In this document: positions 1 to 7,600 of the stretch, piece after piece
How positions within the stretch are numbered: the stretch's first letter is position 1
Layout of the letters: each line of letters starts with the position of its first letter
Assembly (NCBI GenBank): GCA_904501665.1
Contig: CAJGBT010000033.1
Location: forward strand, 1 to 9,644
Direction of reading: 5' to 3'
DNA from: an uncultured Bacilli bacterium
Lineage (GTDB): Bacteria > Bacillota_I > Bacilli_A > Mycoplasmatales > Mycoplasmoidaceae
Length of the DNA: 9,644 nucleotides
Translations under genes and position numbers: made by a program
The notes under the pieces: generated by a model
Database searches by the model: none
The model's input: the letters and a program-made list of their open reading frames with translations, nothing else
Told to the model about the DNA's origin: nothing

Positions 1-138
1 TCCCATATCTCACTCAAACTCATATAGTTGTTTAAGTGGAGTGTCAAGCTGTATTTTTTTAATTATCAGTGCGACCTGTGATGGTCTATGTCATTGTCCC
101 ATATCTTCCCCTTTTCTGGGCAATTTATCTCAAACACT
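1..138 (-). CDS. Unrecognised open frame, truncated at the window edge
   Basis: Read on the minus strand with TGA as Trp, this frame is open for 46 codons from just after a TAG (139-141) to the left edge. The translation contains stretches such as DKLPRKGEDMG, HRPSQVALIIKK and LDTPLKQLYEFE and uses G/C-ending codons (CAG, CTG, GTC) that are rare in the other genes here. Base composition is about 38% G+C by hand count, clearly above its neighbours. No start codon with a ribosome site is visible: TTG and ATG occur only inside the frame, so it may be a 5'-truncated remnant. It lies just past the tRNA-Gly terminator. I do not recognise a family. A mobile-element fragment is possible but unproven, and the opposite strand is also open through this stretch (2-163). 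Confidence 0.3.
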
Positions 139-149
139 CTATATAAAAG

Positions 150-180
150 AAAAAAGCAACTAGAGGGGAGTTGCTTTTTT
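150..180. terminator. Bidirectional Rho-independent terminator after tRNA-Gly
   Basis: A perfect 12-bp stem pairs AAAAAAGCAACT (150-161) with AGTTGCTTTTTT (169-180) around a 7-nt loop. The A/T arms give a U-run on either strand. On the minus strand it lies 13 nt past the tRNA CCA end, so it most likely ends the tRNA transcript. On the plus strand it could end a gene coming from the left. Confidence 0.88.
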
Positions 181-193
181 GGTTTTCTATATA

Positions 194-267
194 TGGAGCA
201 GGTGATGGGAATCGAACCCACGTATTAACCTTGGCAAGGTTACATTCTACCATTGAATTACACCTGC
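194..267 (-). tRNA. tRNA-Gly (anticodon GCC)
   Basis: The minus strand folds into a full cloverleaf. The acceptor GCAGGTG pairs with CACCTGC, the D stem ATTC pairs with GAAT, and the anticodon stem TAACC/GGTTA encloses the loop TTGCCAA (anticodon GCC at 235-233). The T arm has the canonical TTCGATT loop. The discriminator base is T and CCA is encoded (196-194), giving 74 nt. The anticodon decodes GGC and GGU. The gene stands alone, with its own promoter upstream and terminator downstream. Many small mycoplasma genomes read all glycine codons with one UCC tRNA, so a dedicated GCC tRNA is a mild taxonomic clue. Confidence 0.96.
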
Positions 268-280
268 ATTTCTATTTTTT

Positions 281-308
281 ATTATAACACATTTTTAATA
301 AATGACAA
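281..308 (-). promoter_or_regulatory. Promoter of tRNA-Gly
   Basis: On the minus strand, -35 TTGTCA (308-303) and -10 TATAAT (286-281) are separated by 16 nt, and the -10 carries a TGT extension directly upstream. Predicted transcription starts about 7 nt before the mature tRNA 5' end, fitting a short tRNA leader. Confidence 0.75.
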
Positions 309-370
309 TATTTATTTAACTAAATACATATATAGATAAGTTATACATATCCCTAATATTATATAAGTCA

Positions 371-440
371 TAAAAAAATAAATTTTTTGCAAATATTTTT
401 TATTTTTTAAAAAAAACTAAAAAAACGATTTTTATTTGCA
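371..440. other. A-tract/T-tract stretch in the tRNA-operon gap
   Basis: The 220-bp gap between the tRNA promoter and the unknown operon contains repeated runs of A and T (six to eight bases) bounded by an inverted pair GCAAATA (389-395) and TATTTGC (433-439). Runs like this bend DNA and can also fold into a weak A/T hairpin. I see no convincing promoter for the downstream operon, only poor TTGCAT/CAAAAT-like matches near 436-466, and no gene. Confidence 0.4.
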
Positions 441-477
441 TTGTTTATTAATAAGTAGAGCAAAATAGTTTGCCAAT

Positions 478-483
478 AGGAGG
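478..483 (+). promoter_or_regulatory. Shine-Dalgarno site that fixes an ATT start
   Basis: AGGAGG lies 5 nt before ATT at 489 and directly after an in-frame TAG (477-479). No ATG, GTG or TTG occurs in frame for many codons, so this strong site argues for initiation at ATT, a start permitted in code 4. Confidence 0.65.
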
Positions 484-488
484 ATAAT

Positions 489-1505
489 ATTAGTTACTAT
501 ATTTTACCTACATATCCAGAACTAAATATCAATAAACCAGCTAAAACATTTCAAGCATGATTAGGTGACTATCAAATAAATGATGAATATGATTATTTAA
601 ATTTTAAAGGTTATTTATATATATATTCTAATTCCTACTTACCTAGGAATTCATTTTCCTTAGATTTAAAAACATTTTTTGCTTCAATTAGTGATATTAA
701 ATTAACTTGAAATAAAAATATAATTGAAAAGAAAATGAATAATCAAAATGCATTTAAAATTGATCAATATGTTTTTAATTTTGATTTACCTATTTATAAA
801 GCTTCTTTTTTTAATGAATATATTTATTACAAGAACATAGATTTATATTTACAACCAAAATTTAATCTCAATTTTATTAAGGACTATGAAATAGATGTTA
901 ATCAAAAAAATTTAGATGATTTTATCAGTAACATTAACAATAATGAGATGAACACTAGTTTTGAGTATCGAAATAGTTATGATATTAGTGATACTAATGG
1001 TGTTATTAATTTAGGTTTAAAAAATGATGAATCTACCAATTTATTAATTAGTAGTGATAACTTTTTTGGTTTAGAACAGCCTTTATTTAATTTAGTAAGC
1101 TTTCAAAAATTTAGTACATTACCTATTCTAATTAAAAATATTAATTTAGAAATTATTTATAAAATCCAAAATGAATTAGAATCAAAGAAAATTGATTTTA
1201 AAATTAATGACCAACTTTGATATGAGAATGAATTTGCTTTATCAATTAATGACAATAAGGAAATAATCAATCGTCAAGATTTTTATTACAACAATAAGGG
1301 GATTTATTTTTATATGCCTACAATTGGTCAAATAAATTTATCATTTGATTTAGAATATAATCAAAAAAATCGACACTTTGTTTTTAATAAACAATTTACA
1401 TTTGAAAAAGATATTAAAAAACTTAGTTTATCACTTTTAAAAAAAGAAAAAGATATTAAAAATATTAATTTACCATTGGAGGTACAAAGTGACAAGATCT
1501 TCTAA
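489..1505 (+). CDS. Unknown protein, first gene of a two-gene operon
   Basis: With TGA as Trp (codons at 558, 708, 1218) the frame is continuous from the ribosome site to TAA at 1503, giving about 338 residues. I do not recognise a family. The protein is very rich in Asn, Asp, Tyr, Phe, Ile and Lys, with alternating hydrophobic/polar stretches suggesting beta strands, and has no obvious signal peptide or membrane segment. Short Trp-centred patterns recur: DIKLTWNKN near residue 73, FKINDQLWYEN near 244, and a similar LDIKWANIN in the next gene's product. Its last 17 nt overlap the next gene, which supports co-transcription and a shared role. The ATT start is unusual; if it is wrong, the first usable ATG is at 735 and would shorten the protein to about 256 residues. 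Confidence 0.7.
1478..1482 (+). promoter_or_regulatory. Shine-Dalgarno site for the GTG start at 1489
   Basis: GGAGG lies inside the 3' end of the upstream gene, 6 nt before GTG. It decides the start of the second operon gene and shows that translation re-initiates within a 17-nt gene overlap. Confidence 0.8.
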
Positions 1506-1986
1506 AATTATTTCAATAACTAGTATTTTTGTTTCTGGATGTCTAATAGCAACAATTGCACTTGGTGCTTTTCTTGCAACCAAACATAAAGATGATAATC
1601 AATCTACTCAGATAAATAACTATGCAATTAATAATTATCAATTTTTTAATAATAATCAAAAACAATTAGGACAAAGATGGAACTTAACAAATAGTATTGA
1701 TAATATTGATATTATCTTTAATCTTACTAATTTTACTGATACATTTGATTTAAACAATTTAAAATTTGATAGTAAATTAATTGCCAATAATTTGATTTCT
1801 TTGGTTAAACAAACATTAGTTAAAAACGAGCGTTTTAAAAAAATTGATGATTTTTATATTAAGATTAATTATAATGTAGATGATGTCAATTTATTTCTAG
1901 ATATTAAATGAGCTAATATTAACGATATTTTAAATTCAAAACAAACAAATCTTTATTGGGATAATTTAAAAATTAGTTTAATTTAA
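1489..1986 (+). CDS. Unknown membrane-anchored or lipid-modified protein
   Basis: The frame runs from GTG (good ribosome site) through one TGA-Trp codon at 1909 to TAA at 1984, giving 165 residues. The N-terminus has basic residues (Arg3, Lys6), then a hydrophobic segment of roughly residues 7-30. V-S-G-C at 15-18 fits a lipobox, but the residues after Cys18 stay hydrophobic, so a plain transmembrane anchor is equally likely. The remainder is a hydrophilic Asn/Asp/Lys-rich domain, presumably outside the cell, ending in a Trp-containing stretch resembling parts of the upstream gene product. Its stop overlaps, on the opposite strand, the stop of recD2. No known family is recognised. Confidence 0.72.
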
Positions 1987-4130
1987 TTTTTATTATTATT
2001 ATTTAGTAATCATAATATATTAGTTTTTCGATCTGAATCTTTATCATTAGTTAAACATTTTTGTAAAATATTTAGATTACTAATAATGAAGTTTTTTTGT
2101 TTAGCCCTAGTATATCCAGTATAAAAAACTCTTTTTGTTAAAAGGTGATAATGATTATTTGCAATTATTAAAATAACTATATCAACCTCACTTCCTTGGA
2201 ATTTATGAATACTAACAGCATATGCTAATGTTGTATATTTATTAAAATCAGATATTGAATAACTAATTAGTTTGCCATTAAAATCGATATTAATTGCAAT
2301 AATTTTATTATTTTCAATTTTTACACTTTTTATTAATCCTATTTCTCCATTGGAAATTTCATCAGTATTTTCTAATTGTATTATCTTGTCATTGAGATAA
2401 AATACTTTATCATTAATTTTAAAAATTGGTTTATTTTCTTGTTGTAAATAAGCTTGTGTTATTTGATTGATACTATTAATTCCATAATCACCATCATACA
2501 TTGGAATAATAATTTGAAAATCAAGTATATTATCTTTTGATATAGATAATTGTTTAAGAATTTCTATTAATGTTTTTTTAATATTAATTTCATCAATATT
2601 AATCAGAATTGAGGAATTATTATCAAATATTGGTAATTGATTATTTTTAATTAAAAAAGCATTTTGTGCAATTATTGATTCATCATTTTGTCGATATATT
2701 TTTTTTAGATTAATTGTTGGAAAAATTTGTGATTTAATTAAATCATTTAAAACAAAACCTGGTCCTATTGGTGGTAATTGATCAACATCACCAATAATAA
2801 TTAATTTTTTTAATTTCGGACATGCAATTAGTAGTGCATAAAATAAATGTGTATTAATCATTAAAAACTCATCAATAATCATTATTTCTATATCACTATA
2901 TTTTTTTTCATTCACTTCAAAAAAGATTTGATTTCATTTTAAGAATGAATGGATAGTTTTGGCTTTTATTGAACAATTAAAAGTAATCTGAGTAGCTGCT
3001 TTTCCAGTTGGAGCTAATAAAGCAATTTTTACCTGGTTGATTTGTTTTAAAAAATTATTAATAATGATTTTGATTAATGATGTTTTACCAGTACCTGGCC
3101 CACCAGTAACAATTGAAAAAGATTGATCTAAAATTGAATTAATTGCATTTCTTTGTTCAAAATCAGCAAAATCATATTCAATATTATTTCTATTAAAATT
3201 AAATGTTTTATTAAGATTAACAAGAGTTTTCAATCGCTCACAAATATATTTTTCTTTTTTAAAAATTAACATTGATGAGATTTCATTTTGATTATGAACA
3301 ATTATTTGTTGTTCTAAGTTTAATTTATTAATAATGAAATTAAAATCATCCTTTTGCATTTTTCTAATTTTATTAACATTATTAAAAATTTTTTCTATAT
3401 TGTTTATAGTTGAACCTTGATATTCTAATTGGTAAATTTCACTCAATACTAAAAAGTAATTAGATTTTTCTAATGAATATTCCTTATCAAATAATTTAGC
3501 AATTTTATCAATTTCTAAAAACATTGTTAAAAAGGGTTCAAATTGTAATAAGTTATAAACATTATTAGTTAAATAATCTAATACCTTAAATTTACTAATA
3601 ATCTTAATTTGTTCTAATAAAAAAAGAGAAATGTTATTACTTAAAAATATTTTATTAATTTCATTAATTTCATCATTAAGATTAATGGAATCAAAAATAA
3701 TCTTGGCCTTTTTATCACCTATAATTTTAATAATCTCCATCTTGTGTTCTTTAAGTTGATTTATAGAGGTGATAGCTAATTCTTCAACTAATTTAGTAGC
3801 AGTTTTTGTACTTATTCCTTTAAAGATGCTAGATGATAAATATTTAATGAGACCATTTTTTTCATTTGGAATAATTACTGAAAAAGAATCAACAAAATAG
3901 CTTTCACGATATTTACTATTCTCATTTATTTTTAATTTTACTGCAATCTCATAATCTAAAGTCTTATCAATATTATCATTATTAACAATTACATTAATAT
4001 AATTCTTTTTTCCAATTAATAATTTTTCTCGTTCTTCATTTTGTTGCGGAAGTAACTTAAAGGAAACAACATGAAAATTATCCTTACTATAAATTATTTT
4101 TTTAAAACTTCCTTTAATTTTAACTAACAT
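1983..4130 (-). CDS. recD2: RecD2-type ATP-dependent DNA helicase
   Basis: RecD2 is a superfamily 1B 5'-3' helicase that in bacteria lacking RecBC acts in replication-fork and recombination repair. Reading TGA as Trp (2936-2934 and 2012-2010) joins two open segments into one 715-residue protein, close to the usual RecD2 length. The N-terminal half has the family-specific region with a helix-hairpin-helix-like stretch around residues 103-145 (GISTKTATKL). The helicase core follows: Walker A GGPGTGKTS (343-351), APTGKAA (about 373-379), Walker B IIDEF with Asp420-Glu421, GDVDQLPPIGPG (447-458), YRQ (479-481), YAVSIHKFQGSE (637-648) and YTGYTRAK (670-677). It starts 13 nt after the RluA-family gene with only a weak ribosome site, so coupling within an operon is likely. 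The final residues are an Asn/Lys tail, and no terminator is visible. Confidence 0.95.
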
Positions 4131-4143
4131 ATTATTTAATTGC

Positions 4144-5070
4144 CTATTTAATAAATTTTAATATAGATTTTGGGTCACTTATTTTAATAAATTCCTTATT
4201 ATTTAAATACTTTAGTTTATGATCCTTTAAATTAAATTTAATGTAATTTGAAATTAATATTTGACTTGTTAATTTGAGATTTTTATTTTTAATTCCGTAT
4301 TTACTATCACCAACTATATACATTTGATGAAAAGCTAAATGTGCTCTAATTTGATGTTTCTTGCCAGTTAAAATTTGAACTTCTAAAATGGCATAATCTT
4401 GAGATGTAAAAAGCATTTTGTATTTAGTAATAATTTGTGTTGAATATTGTTCAGGTTTAGATGAGATAATCATTTTATTTTTAATTTTGTCATCTTTTTT
4501 AATATATGCTATTAAAGTAGCTTGTTCCTTTTTTGGCTTGCCATAAATGACTGTTAAATATTTTTTTATAATGTTTTGATTAATATTATTATTTAGTATT
4601 CGAGCAATTGTTTTATTTTTAGCTGCAATGACTAACCCCATTGTATTTTGATCTAATCGATGAATTAAACATGGTTCACATTCTTTATCAAAACCATTTC
4701 ATTCTTTTTTATTGAAACAATATTTTTTTAAAAAGTTATTTAAAGTATTGAATTTTTCATGCTCATTTTCTTGACAAGCAACACCTATTGGTTTATCAAA
4801 AATGATGATATTTTCATCTTCATAAAAAATTGGAACTCTTATTTTTGTTTTTAAAAAATTTTGGTTAGGTTTTTTAATGTTTAAAAAAAATGTTAGTTCA
4901 TCATTAGTTTTAATTAAATAATTATCATAAACTTTTTGACCATTAACTTTCACATCGCCATTATTAATTGCTTTTTTAATGCTACTAATGGTAGCATTTG
5001 GTATTAATGTTTGAACATATGTAGATATTTTATAATTATTATAATTTTGATTAACTCTTATTTTAGTCAT
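4144..5070 (-). CDS. RluA-family 23S rRNA pseudouridine synthase
   Basis: This enzyme isomerises specific uridines in 23S rRNA to pseudouridine. One TGA-Trp codon (4701-4699) separates two open segments, and read through they give 308 residues, normal for RluC/RluD-type enzymes. The N-terminus is an S4-like RNA-binding domain (about residues 15-70, with KKAINNGDVKVNGQKV). The catalytic motif IHRLDQNTMGL follows, with the nucleophile expected at Asp140, and the second family motif LTGKKHQIRAHLAF near residues 223-236. RluC and RluD cannot be told apart by eye, so no symbol is given. It sits between a small unknown gene (23-nt gap upstream) and recD2 (13-nt gap downstream) in one minus-strand unit. 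No clear ribosome site precedes the ATG. Confidence 0.92.
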
Positions 5071-5093
5071 AGTACTATCTGTTAAATAAGGAT

Positions 5094-5366
5094 TTAGATT
5101 TTTTTAGTTAAAATCGTTTTGATTAAGATTTCATGATGATTTTCTTTACAAATAAAAGTGATTTTCATATTTTTATCATTATATTCATATTGACTTTCAC
5201 CCTCATTTAGGAATTGGGTTTTACGAGCTTTAGAAAAAATAGTTTTTAATTCACTCTCAAATAAAAGACAAAAATTATTATATTTAGTATGTAATCTTTC
5301 TAATGCCCTTTGCTTAGCATGATCTGAAAAAATAATTTTTTTATTATTGCATGACATGATTCCCAT
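5094..5366 (-). CDS. Small DUF4258/toxin-like protein of unknown role
   Basis: A 90-residue frame with no TGA codons starts at ATG 5366 (a second ATG three codons on is an alternative). The pattern is: N-terminal IIFSDHAKQRALERL (His with a following Arg-Glu-Arg helix), a middle helix with SELKTIF, then a beta-rich C-terminus with QYEYNDKNMKITFICK and EILIKTILTK. This order of His-Arg helix followed by strands resembles DUF4258 and BrnT/RelE-like proteins, judged only by pattern. No antitoxin-like partner is adjacent; the next gene downstream is the pseudouridine synthase, 23 nt away, so it appears to lead that operon. It is transcribed away from arcC across a 160-bp divergent promoter region. 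It could equally be a conserved housekeeping protein of unknown function. Confidence 0.7.
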   Translation of the reverse strand: MGIMSCNNKKIIFSDHAKQRALERLHTKYNNFCLLFESELKTIFSKARKTQFLNEGESQYEYNDKNMKITFICKENHHEILIKTILTKKI

Positions 5367-5381
5367 AATTTATTTACATAC

Positions 5382-5411
5382 TCTATAAGTCATTAACATT
5401 TTGCAAATTAA
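5382..5411 (-). promoter_or_regulatory. Possible promoter of the 5366-1983 operon
   Basis: On the minus strand a -10-like TATAGA (5387-5382) lies 18 nt from a weak -35-like TTAATT (5411-5406). Transcription would start only about 10 nt before ATG 5366. The match is modest in a very AT-rich region. Confidence 0.3.
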
Positions 5412-5464
5412 ACATTAATAATTATATTGAATAAATAAATTGAATTAGATTTTTTATTAATTAT

Positions 5465-5494
5465 TTGATTATTATTTTTAATATGCTATATAAT
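5465..5494 (+). promoter_or_regulatory. Promoter of arcC
   Basis: -35 TTGATT (5465-5470) and -10 TATAAT (5489-5494) have an 18-nt spacer; an overlapping TATATA (5487-5492) with an upstream TG would give 16 nt and an extended -10. The predicted start near 5500 leaves a leader of about 28 nt carrying AAGGAG (5518-5523) before ATG 5529. Confidence 0.7.
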
Positions 5495-5528
5495 AGTCAT
5501 TGTATTATAAATTATTTAAGGAGAAAAA

Positions 5529-6461
5529 ATGTCTAAAATTGTTATTGCTCTAGGTGGGAATGCACTTGGAGATAATCCAGAAGAACAAAAGGAATTAGTT
5601 AAAATTCCAGCAGCGAAAGTTGTTTCTTTATTAAAAAGTAAACATCAAGTAATTATTGGTCATGGAAATGGTCCACAAGTTGGGATGATTGTTAACTCTT
5701 TTGCTAATGATGATGTAGCAAAGAAAAATGGTTTTTCATTACCATTTGCTGAAGCTAATGCAATGAGTCAAGGATATATTGGATTACATTTACAAAATGC
5801 AATCTGTTCTGAACTTAAAAAGAAAAAAATGAAAAACCAAGTTCAATATGTATTGACACAAACATTAGTTGATCAACAAGATCCTGCTTTTAAAAAACCT
5901 ACTAAGCCAGTTGGTCCTTTTTATAAAACTGAACAAGAAGCTAAGAAAAGCAATCCAGGTTCAGTGATTGTAGAAGATGCTGGTCGAGGATTTAGAAAAG
6001 TAGTTCCAAGTCCAAAACCAATTGGTTTTGTTGGTCTTGATGCAATTAAAAAAATAGTTGATAATAAAATTGTTTTAATTGTTGGTGGTGGAGGAGGAGT
6101 TCCTACCGTTGAAACTAAAGATGGTTTTAAAACTGTTGATGGAGTAATTGATAAAGATTTTGCAATGGCACATTTAGCAGCTAAAATTAAAGCTGATCAA
6201 TTAATTATTTTAACAGCTGTTGAAAGAGTAGCTATTAATTTTGGAAAACCAAACCAAAAATGATTGAAAGAAATGACAATCAAAGAGGCTCAAAAACATA
6301 TTGCTGATAAACAATTTGCACCTGGTTCAATGTTGCCAAAAGTAGAAGCTGCAATAGCCTTTGTTAAAAATAACCCAAAAGGGAAAGCAATTATTGCTGA
6401 CCTTAAAAAAGTTGAACAAGCATTACAAGGTAAATCTGGTACAGTAATTAAGGCTAAATAA
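5529..6461 (+). CDS. arcC: Carbamate kinase
   Basis: ArcC transfers phosphate from carbamoyl phosphate to ADP, yielding ATP, CO2 and ammonia. It is the last step of the arginine deiminase route and is cytoplasmic. The 310-residue product, with one TGA-Trp at 6261, matches the usual length. Visible amino-acid-kinase motifs are IALGGNALG (residues 6-14), IGHGNGPQVG (about 43-52), GGGGGVP (about 188-194), VIDKDFAMAHLA (about 209-220) and a C-terminal part with GSMLPKVEAAIAF. A consensus promoter and AAGGAG site precede it and a hairpin terminator follows, so it is a single-gene transcript. No arcA or arcB occurs in the window, whereas arc genes are often clustered. Its codon use is less AT-extreme than the unknown genes, consistent with a conserved, well-expressed gene. 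Confidence 0.96.
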
Positions 6462-6491
6462 TTAATAGTAATCAATTAATATTTTATTTTT

Positions 6492-6522
6492 AAAAAGTGA
6501 GGGTACATTACCTTCACTTTTT
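6492..6522 (+). terminator. Terminator of arcC
   Basis: AAAAAGTGAGGG (6492-6503) pairs with CCTTCACTTTTT (6511-6522) over 12 bp including one G-U pair, with a 7-nt loop, and ends in a T-run. It separates arcC from recO. Confidence 0.85.
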
Positions 6523-6552
6523 ATTTAATAATTAAATGATTTATGTTTAGTG

Positions 6553-6558
6553 TATTAT
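6553..6558 (+). promoter_or_regulatory. -10 element directly upstream of recO
   Basis: TATTAT (extended by ATAAAAG) ends 7 nt before ATG 6566, so transcription should start at or next to the start codon. No Shine-Dalgarno site lies between. The -35 is poor (TTAAAT at 6532-6537, 15-nt spacer). Confidence 0.5.
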
Positions 6559-6565
6559 ATAAAAG

Positions 6566-7255
6566 ATGATGATAACAACTAAAGGATATTTAATTTCTAA
6601 ACAAGATTATGATTTATTTGATGAGATAATAGTTTTTTTAAATGAATATGGTTTGAAATTCACTTGTTTTTCTTCTGGTTCTAGAAAAATTAAATCTAAA
6701 AATGGAAGATCTTTATTTTTTGGTAACTTTTTAGAGTTTTCTATTTTTTATAGTGAAAATAAAATCTCACGTTTAAAAAAGGTAACAACACTAAGTACTT
6801 TAGATGATGACAATAGAAATAAAATATCATTATGGTTAATTAATCAAATATACACACAGTTAAAAATAGAACACATTAAATTTTTTCATTTTTATCAGGA
6901 AATACTATACCTTAATTTAAATAATCATAATGATTATTTAATTATGTTATTAATTTGTATTAAATTGATTAAATGATTTCATTTATTAGACTTTAACCAT
7001 ATTGATTATCAACAAAATCCTAATTATTTAAATTTAGATGATTTTACTTTAGTAAATCAAATAAATTCTAAGCATATAAAGTGAAAATTAAATCTTAAAT
7101 ATACAAATATATTTCTTAGTATTTATAAATTAGAACAGATTGATCACATTGATGTTAGTGATATTAAAGTAAAAGTTATTATCCTAATAATTAAAAGGTT
7201 GTTGCTTCTAATTAATAATGAATTAAAGCTAAAAATTAATTTAAATCTAATTTAA
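6566..7255 (+). CDS. recO: DNA repair protein RecO
   Basis: RecO works with RecR (and RecF) to load RecA onto single-stranded DNA and anneals complementary strands. With TGA as Trp at 6974 and 7082 the frame gives 229 residues, close to the 230-250 typical of the family. The N-terminal OB-fold region (about residues 1-80) shows the RecO pattern: TTKGYLISKQDYDLFDE, then FSSGSRKIKSKNGRSL, then NFLEFSIFYSENKISRLKKV. The rest is helical and divergent, with no cysteine cluster, so the zinc-binding motif of some RecO proteins is absent. ATG 6566 is followed at once by a second ATG. No ribosome site is visible, which fits a leaderless message. It is separated from arcC by a terminator and converges on the lipoprotein gene. 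Confidence 0.88.
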
Positions 7256-7600
7256 TCTTAAAATAGTGTATTTAACTTAAACATTTTATTTTAATATGCA
7301 AATAAATCATTTTTACCAATGTAATTGATAAGTTACTACTTTTTGAAAAATCATCATCTTTAAAGTCGATATTAATGTTAGGAGATAGAACAATTAAGAT
7401 GGATAAATATTTATTAGTCCATAAAAGCATGCCTTGCCTTTACTTTAATAGAAAAGTAACCAATAGCAACATCATCTCTACTTATTAATCTAAGTAATGA
7501 ATAAGTGCATGCTTTTATTTAATATAAAAAATGTCTTAAATTTATATTATTACAATTTTTATTATAAATACTTAAAATTAAAATCATTTAAGAAGATTAT
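7256..7600. other. Convergent gap without a supported gene
   Basis: The 345 bp between the stops of recO and the lipoprotein gene hold no gene I can support. They contain the inverted-repeat element at 7421-7518. On the minus strand there are two short adjoining open frames in different phases (7518-7414, 34 codons; 7418-7272, 48 codons) that could be a decayed gene. A short plus frame with ATG at 7399 (29 codons) lacks a well-placed ribosome site. A weak A/T-only hairpin (CTTAAA 7571-7576 with TTTAAG 7587-7592) follows the lipoprotein stop. Confidence 0.6.
7421..7518. repeat. 12-bp inverted repeat enclosing two hairpins
   Basis: ATAAAAGCATGC (7421-7432) is perfectly complementary to GCATGCTTTTAT (7507-7518), 74 nt apart. 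Inside are a 7-bp hairpin TTACTTT/AAAGTAA (7440-7446/7453-7459, 6-nt loop) and a 7-bp hairpin ACTTATT/AATAAGT (7480-7486/7500-7506) whose 3' arm directly abuts the outer stem. Together they form a possible three-way junction on either strand. It lies in the shared 3' region of two converging genes, so it may act in termination or mRNA stability, or be a small mobile repeat. It matches no riboswitch family I know. Confidence 0.5.

Noticed and set aside
131..148. Similarity of CAAACACTCTATATAAAA to GGACACCCCTATATAAT at 9527-9543
   Set aside because: Both are in the same orientation and the match is short and AT-dominated, so it is not evidence that the window is bounded by two ends of one element.
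2..163. Plus-strand open frame ending in the terminator hairpin
   Set aside because: Cys/Ser-rich translation looks like the antisense of the more protein-like minus frame. It cannot be decided from the window, so it is not listed as a gene.
4642..4701. Apparent split of the RluA-family gene, and likewise of recD2, arcC, recO, the lipoprotein gene and the unknown operon genes, into separate ORFs
   Set aside because: Each break is a single TGA in an unchanged frame, and conserved sequence continues across it (here IHRLDQNT lies in the supposed gap). TGA is tryptophan in this genome.
6290..6475. 61-codon minus-strand frame
   Set aside because: Antisense shadow of the arcC 3' end.
7399..7488. 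29-codon plus-strand ORF
   Set aside because: The only purine-rich motif (AGGAG) is 14 nt from the ATG, too far, and the frame ends inside the inverted-repeat element. Too short to support.
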